The notes: a model not told the origin generated them from the sequence alone. Shown: positions 27,023 through 36,422, numbered from the stretch's first letter. The stretch is 64,000 bases of DNA from Desulfobacteraceae bacterium (GCA_020633955.1 JACKCP010000007.1:100148-164147), one strand, 5' to 3'. Numbers and translations: made by a program.

Positions 27023-27994
27023 TTAATCGTTTATGATTCCAATAAGTCTTTCCTTTATTATGTCTTTGGCTTCTTCAACTATTCTTGTTACAAGCTCGGC
27101 AACAGAAGGAATGTCTCTGATTATTCCTGCAACCATTCCTGCTGTCCATACTCCGTAGTCCAGATCTCCTGTTTCAAACACTTTTTTACCCCTGAGTCCG
27201 CTGACAAGTGGTGCCAGCTCATCAATTGAGGCATTCCTTTTTTCCATTTCAACAACCTGTTCCGCTATTTTATTTTTATAAATTCTTGCTGTATTGTGAA
27301 GGGTTCTGAAAATAAGTTTTGTCTGTTTTTCATCGGCATTTACAAGTGCTTGCTTTATATTTTGGTGAACAGGCGCTTCCTTTGTTGCCAGAAATCTTGT
27401 TCCCATGTTAATTGCTTCTGCTCCAAGGCAAAGAGCAGCGGCAAGACCTCTTCCGTCTCCGAATCCGCCTGATGCAATTATTGGAAGATTCAGCTCGTCT
27501 TTGGCTCTTGGAAGAAGGATAAGTCCTGGTATATCGTCTTCACCCGGGTGCCCGGCGCACTCGAATCCATCGATGCTCACCGCACTGCATCCAAGTTCCT
27601 GTGCCTTTTTTGCATGCTGGATGGAAGTGCATTTATGGATAACTTTTATCTGTGCTTCTTTGAAAACAGGCATTACTTCCTGAGGGTTTTTGCCGGCTGT
27701 TTCAACAATTTTCACTCCTGACTCGGCAATTGCATTTGCATACTCTCTGTAAGGAACAGGTTTTAATGTTGGAAGAATTGTGAGGTTGACCCCTATTGGA
27801 CTGTCTGTCATATCAAGGGCTCTTTTAATTTCTTTTAAGGCCTGTTCAGGTGTCGGGCTTATTAAGGCTGTGACTATTCCAAGTCCTCCTGCATTTGAAA
27901 CAGCCGAGGCAAGCTCAGGTGTTCCTACCCACTGCATTCCGCCCTGAATTATCGGGTATTTTATTCCAAGCAATTTTGTAATTTTTGTCTGCAT
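27023..27994 (-). CDS. nitronate monooxygenase (2-nitropropane dioxygenase family)
   Basis: A 323-residue protein with an FMN-binding TIM barrel of the NMO/FabK group. It starts KITKLLGIKYPIIQGGMQWVGTPELASAVSNAGGLGIV, carries IGVNLTILPTLKP, the DGFECAGHPGEDD loop that includes the His used in nitronate oxidation, and IIASGGFGDGRGLAAALCLGAEAINMGTRFLATKE for FMN phosphate binding. FabK enoyl-ACP reductases share this fold, but the GFECAGHPG motif favours NMO. RBS AGGAG is near the start. It is divergent from the GOGAT operon and shares its upstream region. Confidence 0.85.
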   Translation of the reverse strand: MQTKITKLLGIKYPIIQGGMQWVGTPELASAVSNAGGLGIVTALISPTPEQALKEIKRALDMTDSPIGVNLTILPTLKPVPYREYANAIAESGVKIVETAGKNPQEVMPVFKEAQIKVIHKCTSIQHAKKAQELGCSAVSIDGFECAGHPGEDDIPGLILLPRAKDELNLPIIASGGFGDGRGLAAALCLGAEAINMGTRFLATKEAPVHQNIKQALVNADEKQTKLIFRTLHNTARIYKNKIAEQVVEMEKRNASIDELAPLVSGLRGKKVFETGDLDYGVWTAGMVAGIIRDIPSVAELVTRIVEEAKDIIKERLIGIIND

Positions 27995-28046
27995 TTATGT
28001 CTCCTGGTTTTTTTGTTTGAGAAAATGGAGTTTTAGTGTGTTTTTT

Positions 28047-28091
28047 ATTACAAAAAAGTAATTTTTAGGCTTTTTATTACATAAATGTAAT
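28047..28091. promoter_or_regulatory. paired palindromic operators upstream of GOGAT operon
   Basis: Two copies of the same palindrome, ATTACAAAAAAGTAAT (28047-28062) and ATTACATAAATGTAAT (28076-28091), follow the pattern ATTAC-N6-GTAAT with centres 29 bp apart. They lie 43-87 bp upstream of the sigma-54 promoter, where an enhancer-binding activator would sit. The NifA-like activator at 21592 is the nearest candidate. They could also serve the divergent nitronate monooxygenase gene. Confidence 0.6.
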
Positions 28092-28133
28092 AATGTTTTT
28101 ACCGTGTTCGTTGAATTTACTGGAAAAAATTAA

Positions 28134-28149
28134 AGGCACGCTATTTGCT
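28134..28149 (+). promoter_or_regulatory. sigma-54 promoter of the split GOGAT operon
   Basis: AGGCACGCTATTTGCT matches TGGCACG-N4-TTGCW at every consensus position except the first base. It lies 98 bp upstream of the glutaminase-domain gene. Sigma-54 control of nitrogen assimilation genes is well established. Confidence 0.85.
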
Positions 28150-28247
28150 ATGTCTCTGTCTGTCAAGTGGTTTAATAAGTTGGTAACAAATAAACTATAG
28201 CAGAAAAATTAAGCCTTTGCAGGCATTTTTTCAGGAGAGTTTTTAAT

Positions 28248-29381
28248 ATGTGCAGATTGTTTTCTTTAACAAGCAGTGAACCTCTTTCTCCTTTTGAGGC
28301 TTTAAAAGCCCTTGATGTAATGAGAGAGGGACACGATGGTTCAGGTGTTGGGCTTTTTTTAAGAGAGCTTGGGGGAAAGTTTCAGGAGTTTGAAGGGCTT
28401 CCTCTTCTTTCAGGAATTTTTACCAAAAAAGGCCTTAACCTTTTAGATGATTTCATGAGAGAAAAAAATTTCAGAGAGATTTATGACTACAGAATAAATA
28501 CATTTGAAACTCCTTGTGAGGGGATTCCAAAAAGGGACTGCTACCTGATACGTGCATACGATTATCCTCCAGAATGGAAGGATATGAGTGAATATGAAAA
28601 AAAATATCTTCTCATGATGACAAGGCTTGAACTGAAAAAAATCGGCATGGAAAATGAAGATATGATTGTTTTTTCTTTCTGGCCTGACTCAGTGATGATA
28701 AAAGAAATTGGAGATCCCCTTAAAGTTGGTAAATATTTAAGGCTTGATTCTTCAGACGATATTCTCGCAAAAACCATTATGGCGCAGGGAAGACAGAATA
28801 CTAATTATGCAATAAATCTTTATGCCTGCCACCCGTTTTTTGTCCAGGGTTATGCCACAATGACCAATGGAGAAAATACAGCCTTTGTTCCCATTCGTGA
28901 ATATCTTGGAACAAGGGGATTTGAGGGGTATTCCGGTTTTCAGTCCGATTCAGAGGTTTTTGTCCATATTCTTCACTATACAATGGAAAAGCTCGGTCTT
29001 GGACTGGATGCATATAAGCACATTATCACCCCTTTAAGTGACGAGGATATGAAAGAGCATTCAAACAAAGATTTTTTAAGACATTTAAAACAGACTTGCA
29101 GAAGACTTATAATTGATGGACCAAACTGTGTAATAGGGTCTTTGCCTGACAGCACAATGTTTATGGTTCAGGACAGAAAAAAATTAAGGCCGGGTGTTGT
29201 AGGCGGAAGAAAAGGAATTTTTGCATTTTCCTCCGAACTTTGCGGACTTGACTCTGCAATACCTGAAAGGGATAAGTCCAAAGATTTTCAACCCATGCAC
29301 CTTGATACAGCAATAGTAGATAAAAACCGTCAGGAGGTTAAAATATGCAGGCAGACAGACCAATTAGTCCTTCAAAATTAA
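28248..29381 (+). CDS. glutamate synthase glutaminase-domain subunit (class II amidotransferase)
   Basis: A 377-residue protein. After Met comes Cys2 (MCRLFSLTSSEPLSP), the N-terminal nucleophile expected of class II glutamine amidotransferases. Other family parts include REGHDGSGVGLFL, GQGRQNTNYAINLYACHPFF with the oxyanion-hole region, and NGENTAFVPIREYL. This corresponds to the first domain of bacterial GltB, encoded separately as in archaea. It would release ammonia from glutamine for the FMN subunit. RBS AGGAGAG precedes the ATG. The 3' end overlaps the next gene by 37 bp, implying translational coupling. Confidence 0.9.
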   Translation: MCRLFSLTSSEPLSPFEALKALDVMREGHDGSGVGLFLRELGGKFQEFEGLPLLSGIFTKKGLNLLDDFMREKNFREIYDYRINTFETPCEGIPKRDCYLIRAYDYPPEWKDMSEYEKKYLLMMTRLELKKIGMENEDMIVFSFWPDSVMIKEIGDPLKVGKYLRLDSSDDILAKTIMAQGRQNTNYAINLYACHPFFVQGYATMTNGENTAFVPIREYLGTRGFEGYSGFQSDSEVFVHILHYTMEKLGLGLDAYKHIITPLSDEDMKEHSNKDFLRHLKQTCRRLIIDGPNCVIGSLPDSTMFMVQDRKKLRPGVVGGRKGIFAFSSELCGLDSAIPERDKSKDFQPMHLDTAIVDKNRQEVKICRQTDQLVLQN

Positions 29382-30979
29382 GCAGAAAGGATCTGCCGTG
29401 GCAGATAGACTGGAATAAAGACAAGTGCACACTTTGCGGGCAGTGCACTTCTGTATGTCCGGTAAAGGCTATAGAACTAAGTGTTTTCAGAAAAAGAGAA
29501 ATAAAGGTTGATCTTTTTAATTCAAGTGCAAATGAATCAAGTCCTTCAGTGTATTACGGAATTTCACAGAAGACAGACCCTGCAAATGCATGCATAGGAT
29601 GTGCAATGTGTACTCTTGTATGTCCAAATGAAGCAATAATGCCCATGCACACAGATGAACCAGACAAACTGAGATATCATTCGAATATCGGAGGAGTTCC
29701 AAGAAAAAGAGGAGGCCGAAGAAATCAGGTTGCGGGAATTCTTGACAGAATCAAATTCATGAGAATTTCAATGCTTACAGACCCGGCTCTTGATGCCGGA
29801 AGACATGAATTTGAAGTAAGAACTCTTCTTGGAAGGATTCTCCCTCCGGAAAAATCCATAGATTTTCAGAAGAAAAACGGATGGATGCCTCCGGTAAGGG
29901 AAATTTACCCTTTAATTATTGGCGGAATGAGTTTTGGAGCCCTTTCACCTCCAATGTGGGAAGGTCTCCAGATGGGGATTGCTTATCTTAATGAAGAGCT
30001 TGGCATGCCTGTAAGAATGTGTACTGGAGAAGGCGGATGTCCTCCAAGGCTTCTGAGATCAAGGTTTCTTCAGTATGTTATTTTACAGATTGCCAGCGGA
30101 TATTTCGGATGGGATGAAATTATCCATGCCATTCCTGAAATGAAGGTTGACCCGTGCGCCATAGAAATAAAATACGGTCAGGGTGCAAAACCGGGAGACG
30201 GAGGTCTCTTGATGTGGCACAAGGTAAACAGGCTTATTTCCCAGATCAGGGGAGTTCCGGAAAGAATAAGTCTTCCTTCGCCTCCCACACATCAGACAAA
30301 ATATTCAATTGAAGAGGCAGTTGCAAAAATGATCCAGTCCCTTTCCATGGCCTGGGGATTCAGGGTGCCTGTATATCCAAAAATTTCAGCAACTTCAACA
30401 GCTCTTGCCGTAATGAATAACCTTACCAGAAATCCTTATGCAGGAGGTCTTGCAATAGACGGAGAAGACGGAGGAACCGGAGCTGCCTTTGATGTTTCAA
30501 TGAATCATATGGGCCATCCAATAGCATCAAGCATAAGAGACTGTTATTCAAACCTTGTAAAGGTTGGAAAACAGAATGAAATTCCTCTTTTTGCAGGAGG
30601 AGGCGTTGGTAAAAACGGAAACCTGGCTGCAAATGCAGCATCCCTTATCATGCTGGGAGCAAGCGGTATTCAGATTGGTAAATATGCAATGCAGGCGGCA
30701 GCGGGATGTCTTGGTTCGGAAACAGACAGATGCAATATATGCAACATAGGCCAGTGTCCAAAAGGCATAACCTCCCAGGACCCAAGGCTGTACAGGAGAC
30801 TCGATCCTGAAAAAGTGGCTGAAAGGCTTGTTGACATGTATGTTTCATTTGATGTTGAGCTTAGAAAGATTCTTGCACCCCTTGGAAGATCAACAACTCT
30901 TCCGATCGGAATGTCGGACGCACTTGGAATTGACGATGAAGCCGCAGCAAAGCGTCTTGGTATTCAGTATGTTGTTTAA
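29345..30979 (+). CDS. ferredoxin-domain FMN glutamate synthase subunit (GltB central domain)
   Basis: A 544-residue protein. The start at 29345 is supported by AGGAGG 7 bp upstream, inside the preceding gene. Residues ~28-110 form a two-cluster ferredoxin domain (CTLCGQCTSVCP and CIGCAMCTLVCP). From ~150 follows the FMN-binding GltB catalytic barrel (IIGGMSFGALSPPMW, TGEGGCPPRLL, IKYGQGAKPGDGGLL, AIDGEDGGTGAAFDVSMNHMG, FAGGGVGKNGNLA) with a CNICNIGQCPKGI Fe-S motif near the end. This is the archaeal-type catalytic subunit that turns 2-oxoglutarate plus ammonia into glutamate. The fused ferredoxin delivers electrons. Confidence 0.92.
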   Translation: MQADRPISPSKLSRKDLPWQIDWNKDKCTLCGQCTSVCPVKAIELSVFRKREIKVDLFNSSANESSPSVYYGISQKTDPANACIGCAMCTLVCPNEAIMPMHTDEPDKLRYHSNIGGVPRKRGGRRNQVAGILDRIKFMRISMLTDPALDAGRHEFEVRTLLGRILPPEKSIDFQKKNGWMPPVREIYPLIIGGMSFGALSPPMWEGLQMGIAYLNEELGMPVRMCTGEGGCPPRLLRSRFLQYVILQIASGYFGWDEIIHAIPEMKVDPCAIEIKYGQGAKPGDGGLLMWHKVNRLISQIRGVPERISLPSPPTHQTKYSIEEAVAKMIQSLSMAWGFRVPVYPKISATSTALAVMNNLTRNPYAGGLAIDGEDGGTGAAFDVSMNHMGHPIASSIRDCYSNLVKVGKQNEIPLFAGGGVGKNGNLAANAASLIMLGASGIQIGKYAMQAAAGCLGSETDRCNICNIGQCPKGITSQDPRLYRRLDPEKVAERLVDMYVSFDVELRKILAPLGRSTTLPIGMSDALGIDDEAAAKRLGIQYVV

Positions 30980-31003
30980 AGCTTGATAATTTGGGAGATA
31001 AAA

Positions 31004-33340
31004 ATGAGTTCGGATAACTATTTTATAATTAAAGGCGAGGATGAATCAGGGGTAAGACTTGAATCCCGTGTCCTTGAGGAAAATATACAAAATGCTGTTG
31101 AAGCGGGTGAAAGAAATTTAAGAATTTATGCACTGGGACAGCATGCAATAGGCGGAAGGCTCTGGAAGGCAGGTTCTGAAAAGATAAATGTTCAGATTTT
31201 TGGAAGCAGCGGCCAGAGAGTCGGGTGTTTCGGCTTTCCAAATACATATATAGAGGTAAACGGCCCTGCATCGGATGATGTGGGCTGGCTCAATGCAGGA
31301 GCTGAAATTGTTGTAAAGGGAAATGCTGGAAACGGTGTCTGCAATGCAATGGCACAGGGAAAGGTCATGATAGCCGGAAGCATAGGCTCAAGAGGCATGA
31401 CAATGACCAAGCACAACCCCAGATTTGAACCGCCGGAGCTTTGGGTCTTAGGTTCAACAGGAGACTATTTCGGTGAGTTCATGGCAGGCGGAAAAGCTGT
31501 AATCTGCGGTTATAATCCTCAGGATGAAGAAAATATTCTTGGTTACCGTCCCCTTGTTGGAATGGTTGGAGGAAAGGTTTTTTTCAGGGGTAAAATCAAG
31601 GGTTATTCATCCGGCGATGCCAAACTCAGAAATGTAAATGACAGAGAATGGGAATGGCTCGAGGAAAACTTAAAAATTTTTCTTGAAAAAACTGATAAAA
31701 AGGAAGCCTTTGAAGAGCTTTCAAAAAAAGACGAGTGGCAGGTCATTGAAGCCAAAAGTCCCACAGAAAAAAAAGGTACAGCCAGGCGCTCAATGAAGCA
31801 TTTCATTGAACATGTCTGGGACAGGGAGCTTGGAAAAGGCGGTCTTATCGGAGATCTTGCAGAAGTTGACAGAACTCCCATACCTGTTATTGCAACAGGT
31901 GAATGGAGAAGGTTTGTACCTTCATGGGAAAACAGAAAATATATTGCACCATGTCAGGGAGCCTGTCCTTCAGGAATTCCTGTACAGGAGAGATGGAGAC
32001 TTATACGTGAAGGGAAAATGGAAGAGGCTGTTGAGCTTGCATTGGCCTATACCCCATTTCCTGCAGCTGTATGCGGATATCTCTGTCCTAATCTCTGCAT
32101 GGAAGTATGTACTAAAAAAATAAACTCACTTCCTGCTGTAGATATCAAAGAGCTTGGAAAAGCTTCAGTTTCAGCACAGGCACCCTCTGCGGAGCTTAAA
32201 AAAGATCATAAAAAAATTGCCGTGATTGGAGGAGGCCCCGGAGGTATTTCTGCAGCATGGCAGCTTCGAATGAAAGGTCATGATGCCGTTATTTTTGATC
32301 TGGAAAAAGAGCTTGGAGGAAAAATTTCTTCTGTAATTCCAAACTCAAGAATACCAAAGGATGTTCTTGAGGCAGAGCTTTTAAGAGTCAAAAAATTCAT
32401 ACCCCATGTTCAGGTTGAAGAAAAAATAGACAGAAAAGCTTTCGAGGAGTTAAAGGAAAATTACGATTATGTAATAATTGCTTCAGGTACAGTCAAGCCC
32501 AGAATTCCTGGAGTAAAGGGCGGTGAAAGAATAATCTCTTCTCTTGAATTCCTGAGAAAAGCGAAAAATCAGGAGATTAATCCGGGTGAAAATGTTGTAG
32601 TTATAGGCGGAGGAAACGTTGGATGCGATGTTGCAACTGAGGCAAAAAGACTTGGGGCTTCAAACGTGACAATTATTGATATCCAGAAGCCGGCTGCATT
32701 TGGGGTTGAAAGGGAAGAAGCTGAAAAAGCCGGTGCAGTTTTCAAATGGCCCTGCTTTACAAAGGAAATAACTGAAAAAGGTGTTTTGCTGGAAAGCGGA
32801 GAGCTTCTTGATGCAGATGTCGTTGTTGCAGCTATAGGAGATGAAACAGATCTTTCATTTCTGCCTGATGGTATTGAAACAGAAAGAGGCTTCATCAAAA
32901 CTGACAAATCTGGAAGAACCTCGGATTTCAATGTTTTTGCAGCAGGTGATGTCATCAAACCAGGACTTCTGACAGATGCAATAGGAGCTGCCAGAAGGTC
33001 GGCAGAGGCAATAGATTCCGACAGTCTGGGTATTGATCCTGATGAAGACATCAGAGAGGTAATCGATACCTCAAGGGTTTCAATTGCATATTTTGATCCC
33101 AGAAAAACAGGGTATTCAGGTGTGAAGGACTGTGGAGACCAGTGTGCTTCATGCGGAACCTGCAGGGATTGTTCAATATGTGTTACAGTATGTCCAAGGG
33201 GCGCAATTTCCAGGGTTGAAAAGGGAAATGATTCTTTTGAATACATTGCAGATCCGGATAAATGCATAGGGTGCGGTTTTTGTGCAGGCGCATGTCCATG
33301 CGGAATCTGGATTATGGTTCCAAATTCCCCTTTTGAGTGA
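31004..33340 (+). CDS. fused GltB C-domain (GXGXG) and GltD-type oxidoreductase with ferredoxin
   Basis: 778 residues from the ATG at 31004 (GGGAGA upstream). Order: GXGXG beta-helix domain (~1-210, the C-terminal domain of GltB); linker; Fe-S helical domain of the DPD/GltD type (~313-370, CQGACPSGIPVQ and CGYLCPNLCMEVC); FAD site (IAVIGGGPGGISAAW, ~404); NAD(P) site (VVVIGGGNVGCDVATEA, ~531); C-terminal two-cluster ferredoxin (CASCGTCRDCSICVTVCP and CIGCGFCAGACPCG). It joins in one chain what are normally two subunits, and would pass electrons from NAD(P)H or reduced ferredoxin to the FMN subunit. It is the last gene of the three-gene operon. Confidence 0.9.
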   Translation: MSSDNYFIIKGEDESGVRLESRVLEENIQNAVEAGERNLRIYALGQHAIGGRLWKAGSEKINVQIFGSSGQRVGCFGFPNTYIEVNGPASDDVGWLNAGAEIVVKGNAGNGVCNAMAQGKVMIAGSIGSRGMTMTKHNPRFEPPELWVLGSTGDYFGEFMAGGKAVICGYNPQDEENILGYRPLVGMVGGKVFFRGKIKGYSSGDAKLRNVNDREWEWLEENLKIFLEKTDKKEAFEELSKKDEWQVIEAKSPTEKKGTARRSMKHFIEHVWDRELGKGGLIGDLAEVDRTPIPVIATGEWRRFVPSWENRKYIAPCQGACPSGIPVQERWRLIREGKMEEAVELALAYTPFPAAVCGYLCPNLCMEVCTKKINSLPAVDIKELGKASVSAQAPSAELKKDHKKIAVIGGGPGGISAAWQLRMKGHDAVIFDLEKELGGKISSVIPNSRIPKDVLEAELLRVKKFIPHVQVEEKIDRKAFEELKENYDYVIIASGTVKPRIPGVKGGERIISSLEFLRKAKNQEINPGENVVVIGGGNVGCDVATEAKRLGASNVTIIDIQKPAAFGVEREEAEKAGAVFKWPCFTKEITEKGVLLESGELLDADVVVAAIGDETDLSFLPDGIETERGFIKTDKSGRTSDFNVFAAGDVIKPGLLTDAIGAARRSAEAIDSDSLGIDPDEDIREVIDTSRVSIAYFDPRKTGYSGVKDCGDQCASCGTCRDCSICVTVCPRGAISRVEKGNDSFEYIADPDKCIGCGFCAGACPCGIWIMVPNSPFE

Positions 33341-33691
33341 TAATTTTTCAACGGGTCTTTGGTTTAAGACCCGTTGGAAAAATTCATGATCTGGTCAAAA
33401 AAGCCTTTTTTGTTCCTCAGTTGTTCTTTCTCAAATATGTTAACAAACTTTAAAACACTTCTTTTTTGGAGAATATAATTCTTTTTCAGACAGATATTTT
33501 TTGCTATAATTTTTTATAAACAGCTGAATCAAGCTGTCTTTTCGTCAATTCGTCCTCAGAGTCAAAAAATAATTCTCAATGTGCTCTAGTATAAAAACGA
33601 AAATCCTTTAAAGTTTAACTGAATAAAAATTCAGTTGCTGTTGGTTTATTCCTTTCATTTATTCTTACCTTTTTTAATTCAGGAGGCTTCC
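33341..33691. other. 351-bp spacer after the GOGAT operon
   Basis: It begins with a strong hairpin (33349-33376; CAACGGGTCTT and AAGACCCGTTG around a 6-nt loop). T-rich sequence precedes it and A-rich follows, so it is the reverse of a normal terminator, yet it may still stabilise the 3' end. A TATAAT at 33505-33510 could be a -10 box for the next gene but lacks a good -35. The remainder is AT-rich without features. An in-frame extension from 33635 to 33691 is unlikely to be translated. Confidence 0.5.
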
Positions 33692-34492
33692 ATGAAAACC
33701 CTTGATATGTCAGATATTAATTCCTACAAAAATATGACAAAAAATATAGTTACCAGAAAAATAAAAGACAAGAAAGTTACATGGCCAAGCTTGAAAAATC
33801 ATCCTCTTGATTCAAGATTTTGTGCAAAGTTTATATCTGAAAAAGACTTTGAAAAAGCTTCTCTTTTGTGGAAAAAATCATATCCTGAGCTCTATGGCTC
33901 TTCAGATCAGTACTCATGGATTTTTTATCCTGAAGAATATAAGGGTAAAGTACTTATAAATGAAAATTTTGAAGATGATTCAAAAAACAGTCAATTTTGC
34001 ATGGTAATTGTTTCAGATATGGAAAAAAATAATGAATTTGCAGGAGCTGCTCTTTACAGGAAAGATGATGCAAACCTTCAGATTGAATTTTCGCTTGGAG
34101 GAATTCATCCTGACTATAGAAAAGGAAGTGCCGGAGACAAGCTTGTTCCAATGGTATTGTATTATCTTAAGGATATTGAAGACCATTCCGGAGCGGAATA
34201 TCTGTCAGCATTCTGTGAGACATGGCATGATATTTCTCAGTATTTATGTCTTAAGGTGTGGGGCTGGAAACTTGCTGGAATTTTCCCGGGACAGTATACA
34301 AGGTGGAGCCATGACCAGGAAGAGTACAGAGGCTGTACTGTCCATTTTTATAAACTGATTGGAGACTCGGCAAAAATAACAACTTCCCCAAAAGACTGGC
34401 AGCTGCTTCCTGAAATTGAATCTTTATGGTCTGAACTTGAAAAAATCAATTCCTGCTCAAGGGATTTAATTAAAACACTTAAATTTAAATGA
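33692..34492 (+). CDS. GNAT-like acyltransferase domain protein
   Basis: A 266-residue protein from the ATG at 33692, with AGGAGG 5-6 bp upstream. The central region (EFAGAALYRKDDANLQIEFSLGGIHPDYRKGSAGDKLVPMVLYYLKDI) has the GNAT pattern: beta strands, then G-x-H-P-x-Y-R-x-x-x-A/G, the acetyl-CoA pyrophosphate loop, and a following helix. An aromatic, Trp-rich C-terminal segment (VWGWKLAGIFPGQYTRW) is unlike ordinary small GNATs. No signal peptide. The gene stands alone between the GOGAT operon and a converging sulfatase gene. The acceptor substrate is unknown. Confidence 0.6.
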   Translation: MKTLDMSDINSYKNMTKNIVTRKIKDKKVTWPSLKNHPLDSRFCAKFISEKDFEKASLLWKKSYPELYGSSDQYSWIFYPEEYKGKVLINENFEDDSKNSQFCMVIVSDMEKNNEFAGAALYRKDDANLQIEFSLGGIHPDYRKGSAGDKLVPMVLYYLKDIEDHSGAEYLSAFCETWHDISQYLCLKVWGWKLAGIFPGQYTRWSHDQEEYRGCTVHFYKLIGDSAKITTSPKDWQLLPEIESLWSELEKINSCSRDLIKTLKFK

Positions 34493-34505
34493 GCTCTATC
34501 TGGTT

Positions 34506-36422
34506 TTACTGCTCTGTCTGTAATTTAAAGAATTTATTCTTTTTTATTGTCTGATAGATTGACTGATCAATTGAATAAAAGATTTCTTTTAAGGAATTAA
34601 GACTGGTTTGATCCCTTAAATCTGTAGATATGATTTTACTGTCAATAAAGTCAATTTTCCCTTTATCTGTTAAAAGGGTCATTAGTCTTCCGTTGTTTAA
34701 AAATGCAAATCTTTTGTTTGATTTTCTAAGCAGTGATTTTCCAATGCCTGCAAATGAAGAATCTGCTCCTGTAATGTCAAGTATTGTAGGCATTATATCG
34801 ACCTGAGAACCAAGTTCGTTTGAAATCCCTTTGCTGATTATATCTGGAGCGTAAATCAGTAATGGAATTTTGAATTTATCATTGATTGAGTCTTTCTGAA
34901 ATTTACCAAGAGCATGATCTGCTGTAATAATAAAAATTGTATTTTTGAACCAGTCTGTTGCCCTTGCTTTCTCAAAAAAATTTCCAAGTGAATAATCGCT
35001 GTAAAATAAAGTGTTTAAATATCCGTTAAGTCCGTATGGCTCGTGGGGATATTTTTCAAATTGTTTATGTGGAAGAATGAATTTTTCATGGGTTGTTCCA
35101 GTGAATACAAAGGAAAAAAAAGGTTTTTCAGATGAGTTCAGTTTGTGAAAGAAAAAATCAAGAGTATCATAATCCCATCCGAAATTTGGGGTTTCATGTG
35201 TATCATAATCAAATATCACGGGAATGTCTTCCATACCGTAAAACTCTTTAAAACCAAGAGCTTTGGTTATTGATGACACCCTGAAGGATCTTCTTGTTGA
35301 AGACTGTGCTGCAATTGTGTTGTAGCCTTTTGAATTGAAATATTTTGCAGGTCTGAAAATATTTGAAATTTCAAGACCTTTTCCAAGATAAGGAAGCCCT
35401 TGTATCTGAGGAATTGAAATAAGGGTGGAAGTAATCCCAAAAATACTTCTCTGGCCGTTTGCATAAAAGTTTTTAAAGACCAGTGCTTCGCTGTAAATCC
35501 TGTCAAGGTTTGGAGTGACTTTGTAATTGCTTCCGGAAAATGAATCAATGAATTTGTATGTCCAGCTTTCAAGTAGGATTATTACCACATTGTAATTTTT
35601 CTCATCTTTCAACTCCAGGGATTTGTATTTTCTGGCTAAAGGATAATTCAGATCTGGAATATATTCATAATCCTCCACAAGAAATTTTGATGCTTTTTCA
35701 AAAGCTTTTTTTTCATCCATGTGGTTTTTCGATGCAGGTTTGTATGCTCTTGAAGAATGATAAGCCGTGAAGACTCCATTAAGAACAAGATTCCCGTACT
35801 GGTTTGAACCGTTTGAAAATGCATCAATAATATTAATTGGTCTTCCGTCAGGAGTTCCTCTGATGAGAAAAACTGAAACAAATATAAAAATTATGATTGT
35901 TGCTGCTTCAGAAAAAAAATTATTTTTCTGCTGCCAGTACTTTAAATTCTCATTTATCCAGGCAAATAATTTTTTCAAAGAATAATAATTCAGCAGAAAA
36001 AGAAAAAAAATTAAGAAATAAAAAAAGTAATTACCCTTTGCATAATCTATAAAAAAGATAAGATCATTGCTCATAAGAATTATTTCATCTGAAATATGGC
36101 GCTTAACATTTTCAAAAAATAGAATATCTGAAGAAAGAACAATAAAATATATATTGAAAAGAAGCATAAGAAATATGGCTGAGATTTTATATGGAAGAGC
36201 TTTTTTAAATGGAAAAAGCATTGCAAGGAAGAATATGCCGGAAAACGTGAAAATTATTGAAATATCAAACCTTATTCCATCAAAAAAAGCAAAGAGAGTC
36301 TTTGAAAAATTAAGATTATTATAAAGGTCAAAATGGTAAATATAGCTCAGTAATCTGAATATTGAAAACATGATAATATGCATAAAAGTCAGCAGTGAAA
36401 TTAGTTTTATTTTTTTCTTCAT
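34506..36422 (-). CDS. LTA-synthase/MdoB-type membrane sulfatase (phosphoglycerol transferase family)
   Basis: About 638 residues from ATG at 36422; a TTG nine codons upstream (36449) with GGAAAG ahead is an alternative start. Five membrane helices occupy ~1-190, followed by an extracytoplasmic alkaline-phosphatase-fold domain. Visible motifs: NVVIILLESWTYKFIDSFSG (metal site and nucleophile region), NGQRSIFGITSTLISIPQ with the conserved T/S, FSFVFTGTTHEKF, and IFIITADHALG with the C-terminal Asp-His metal ligands. Such enzymes add phosphoglycerol or phosphoethanolamine to glycans or lipids. In a diderm the target may be periplasmic glucans or LPS. It is convergent with the GNAT-like gene. 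Confidence 0.85.
   Translation of the reverse strand: MKKKIKLISLLTFMHIIMFSIFRLLSYIYHFDLYNNLNFSKTLFAFFDGIRFDISIIFTFSGIFFLAMLFPFKKALPYKISAIFLMLLFNIYFIVLSSDILFFENVKRHISDEIILMSNDLIFFIDYAKGNYFFYFLIFFLFLLNYYSLKKLFAWINENLKYWQQKNNFFSEAATIIIFIFVSVFLIRGTPDGRPINIIDAFSNGSNQYGNLVLNGVFTAYHSSRAYKPASKNHMDEKKAFEKASKFLVEDYEYIPDLNYPLARKYKSLELKDEKNYNVVIILLESWTYKFIDSFSGSNYKVTPNLDRIYSEALVFKNFYANGQRSIFGITSTLISIPQIQGLPYLGKGLEISNIFRPAKYFNSKGYNTIAAQSSTRRSFRVSSITKALGFKEFYGMEDIPVIFDYDTHETPNFGWDYDTLDFFFHKLNSSEKPFFSFVFTGTTHEKFILPHKQFEKYPHEPYGLNGYLNTLFYSDYSLGNFFEKARATDWFKNTIFIITADHALGKFQKDSINDKFKIPLLIYAPDIISKGISNELGSQVDIMPTILDITGADSSFAGIGKSLLRKSNKRFAFLNNGRLMTLLTDKGKIDFIDSKIISTDLRDQTSLNSLKEIFYSIDQSIYQTIKKNKFFKLQTEQ

Noticed and set aside
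32569..33351. 260-codon minus-strand frame inside the GltD-like gene
   Set aside because: Mirror of a conserved flavoprotein; Ser/Pro/Thr-rich composition and no recognisable domain.
33349..33376. Strong hairpin after the GOGAT operon taken as an intrinsic terminator
   Set aside because: T-rich sequence precedes and A-rich follows on both readings, so the required 3' T-tract is absent; kept only as a hairpin within the spacer.
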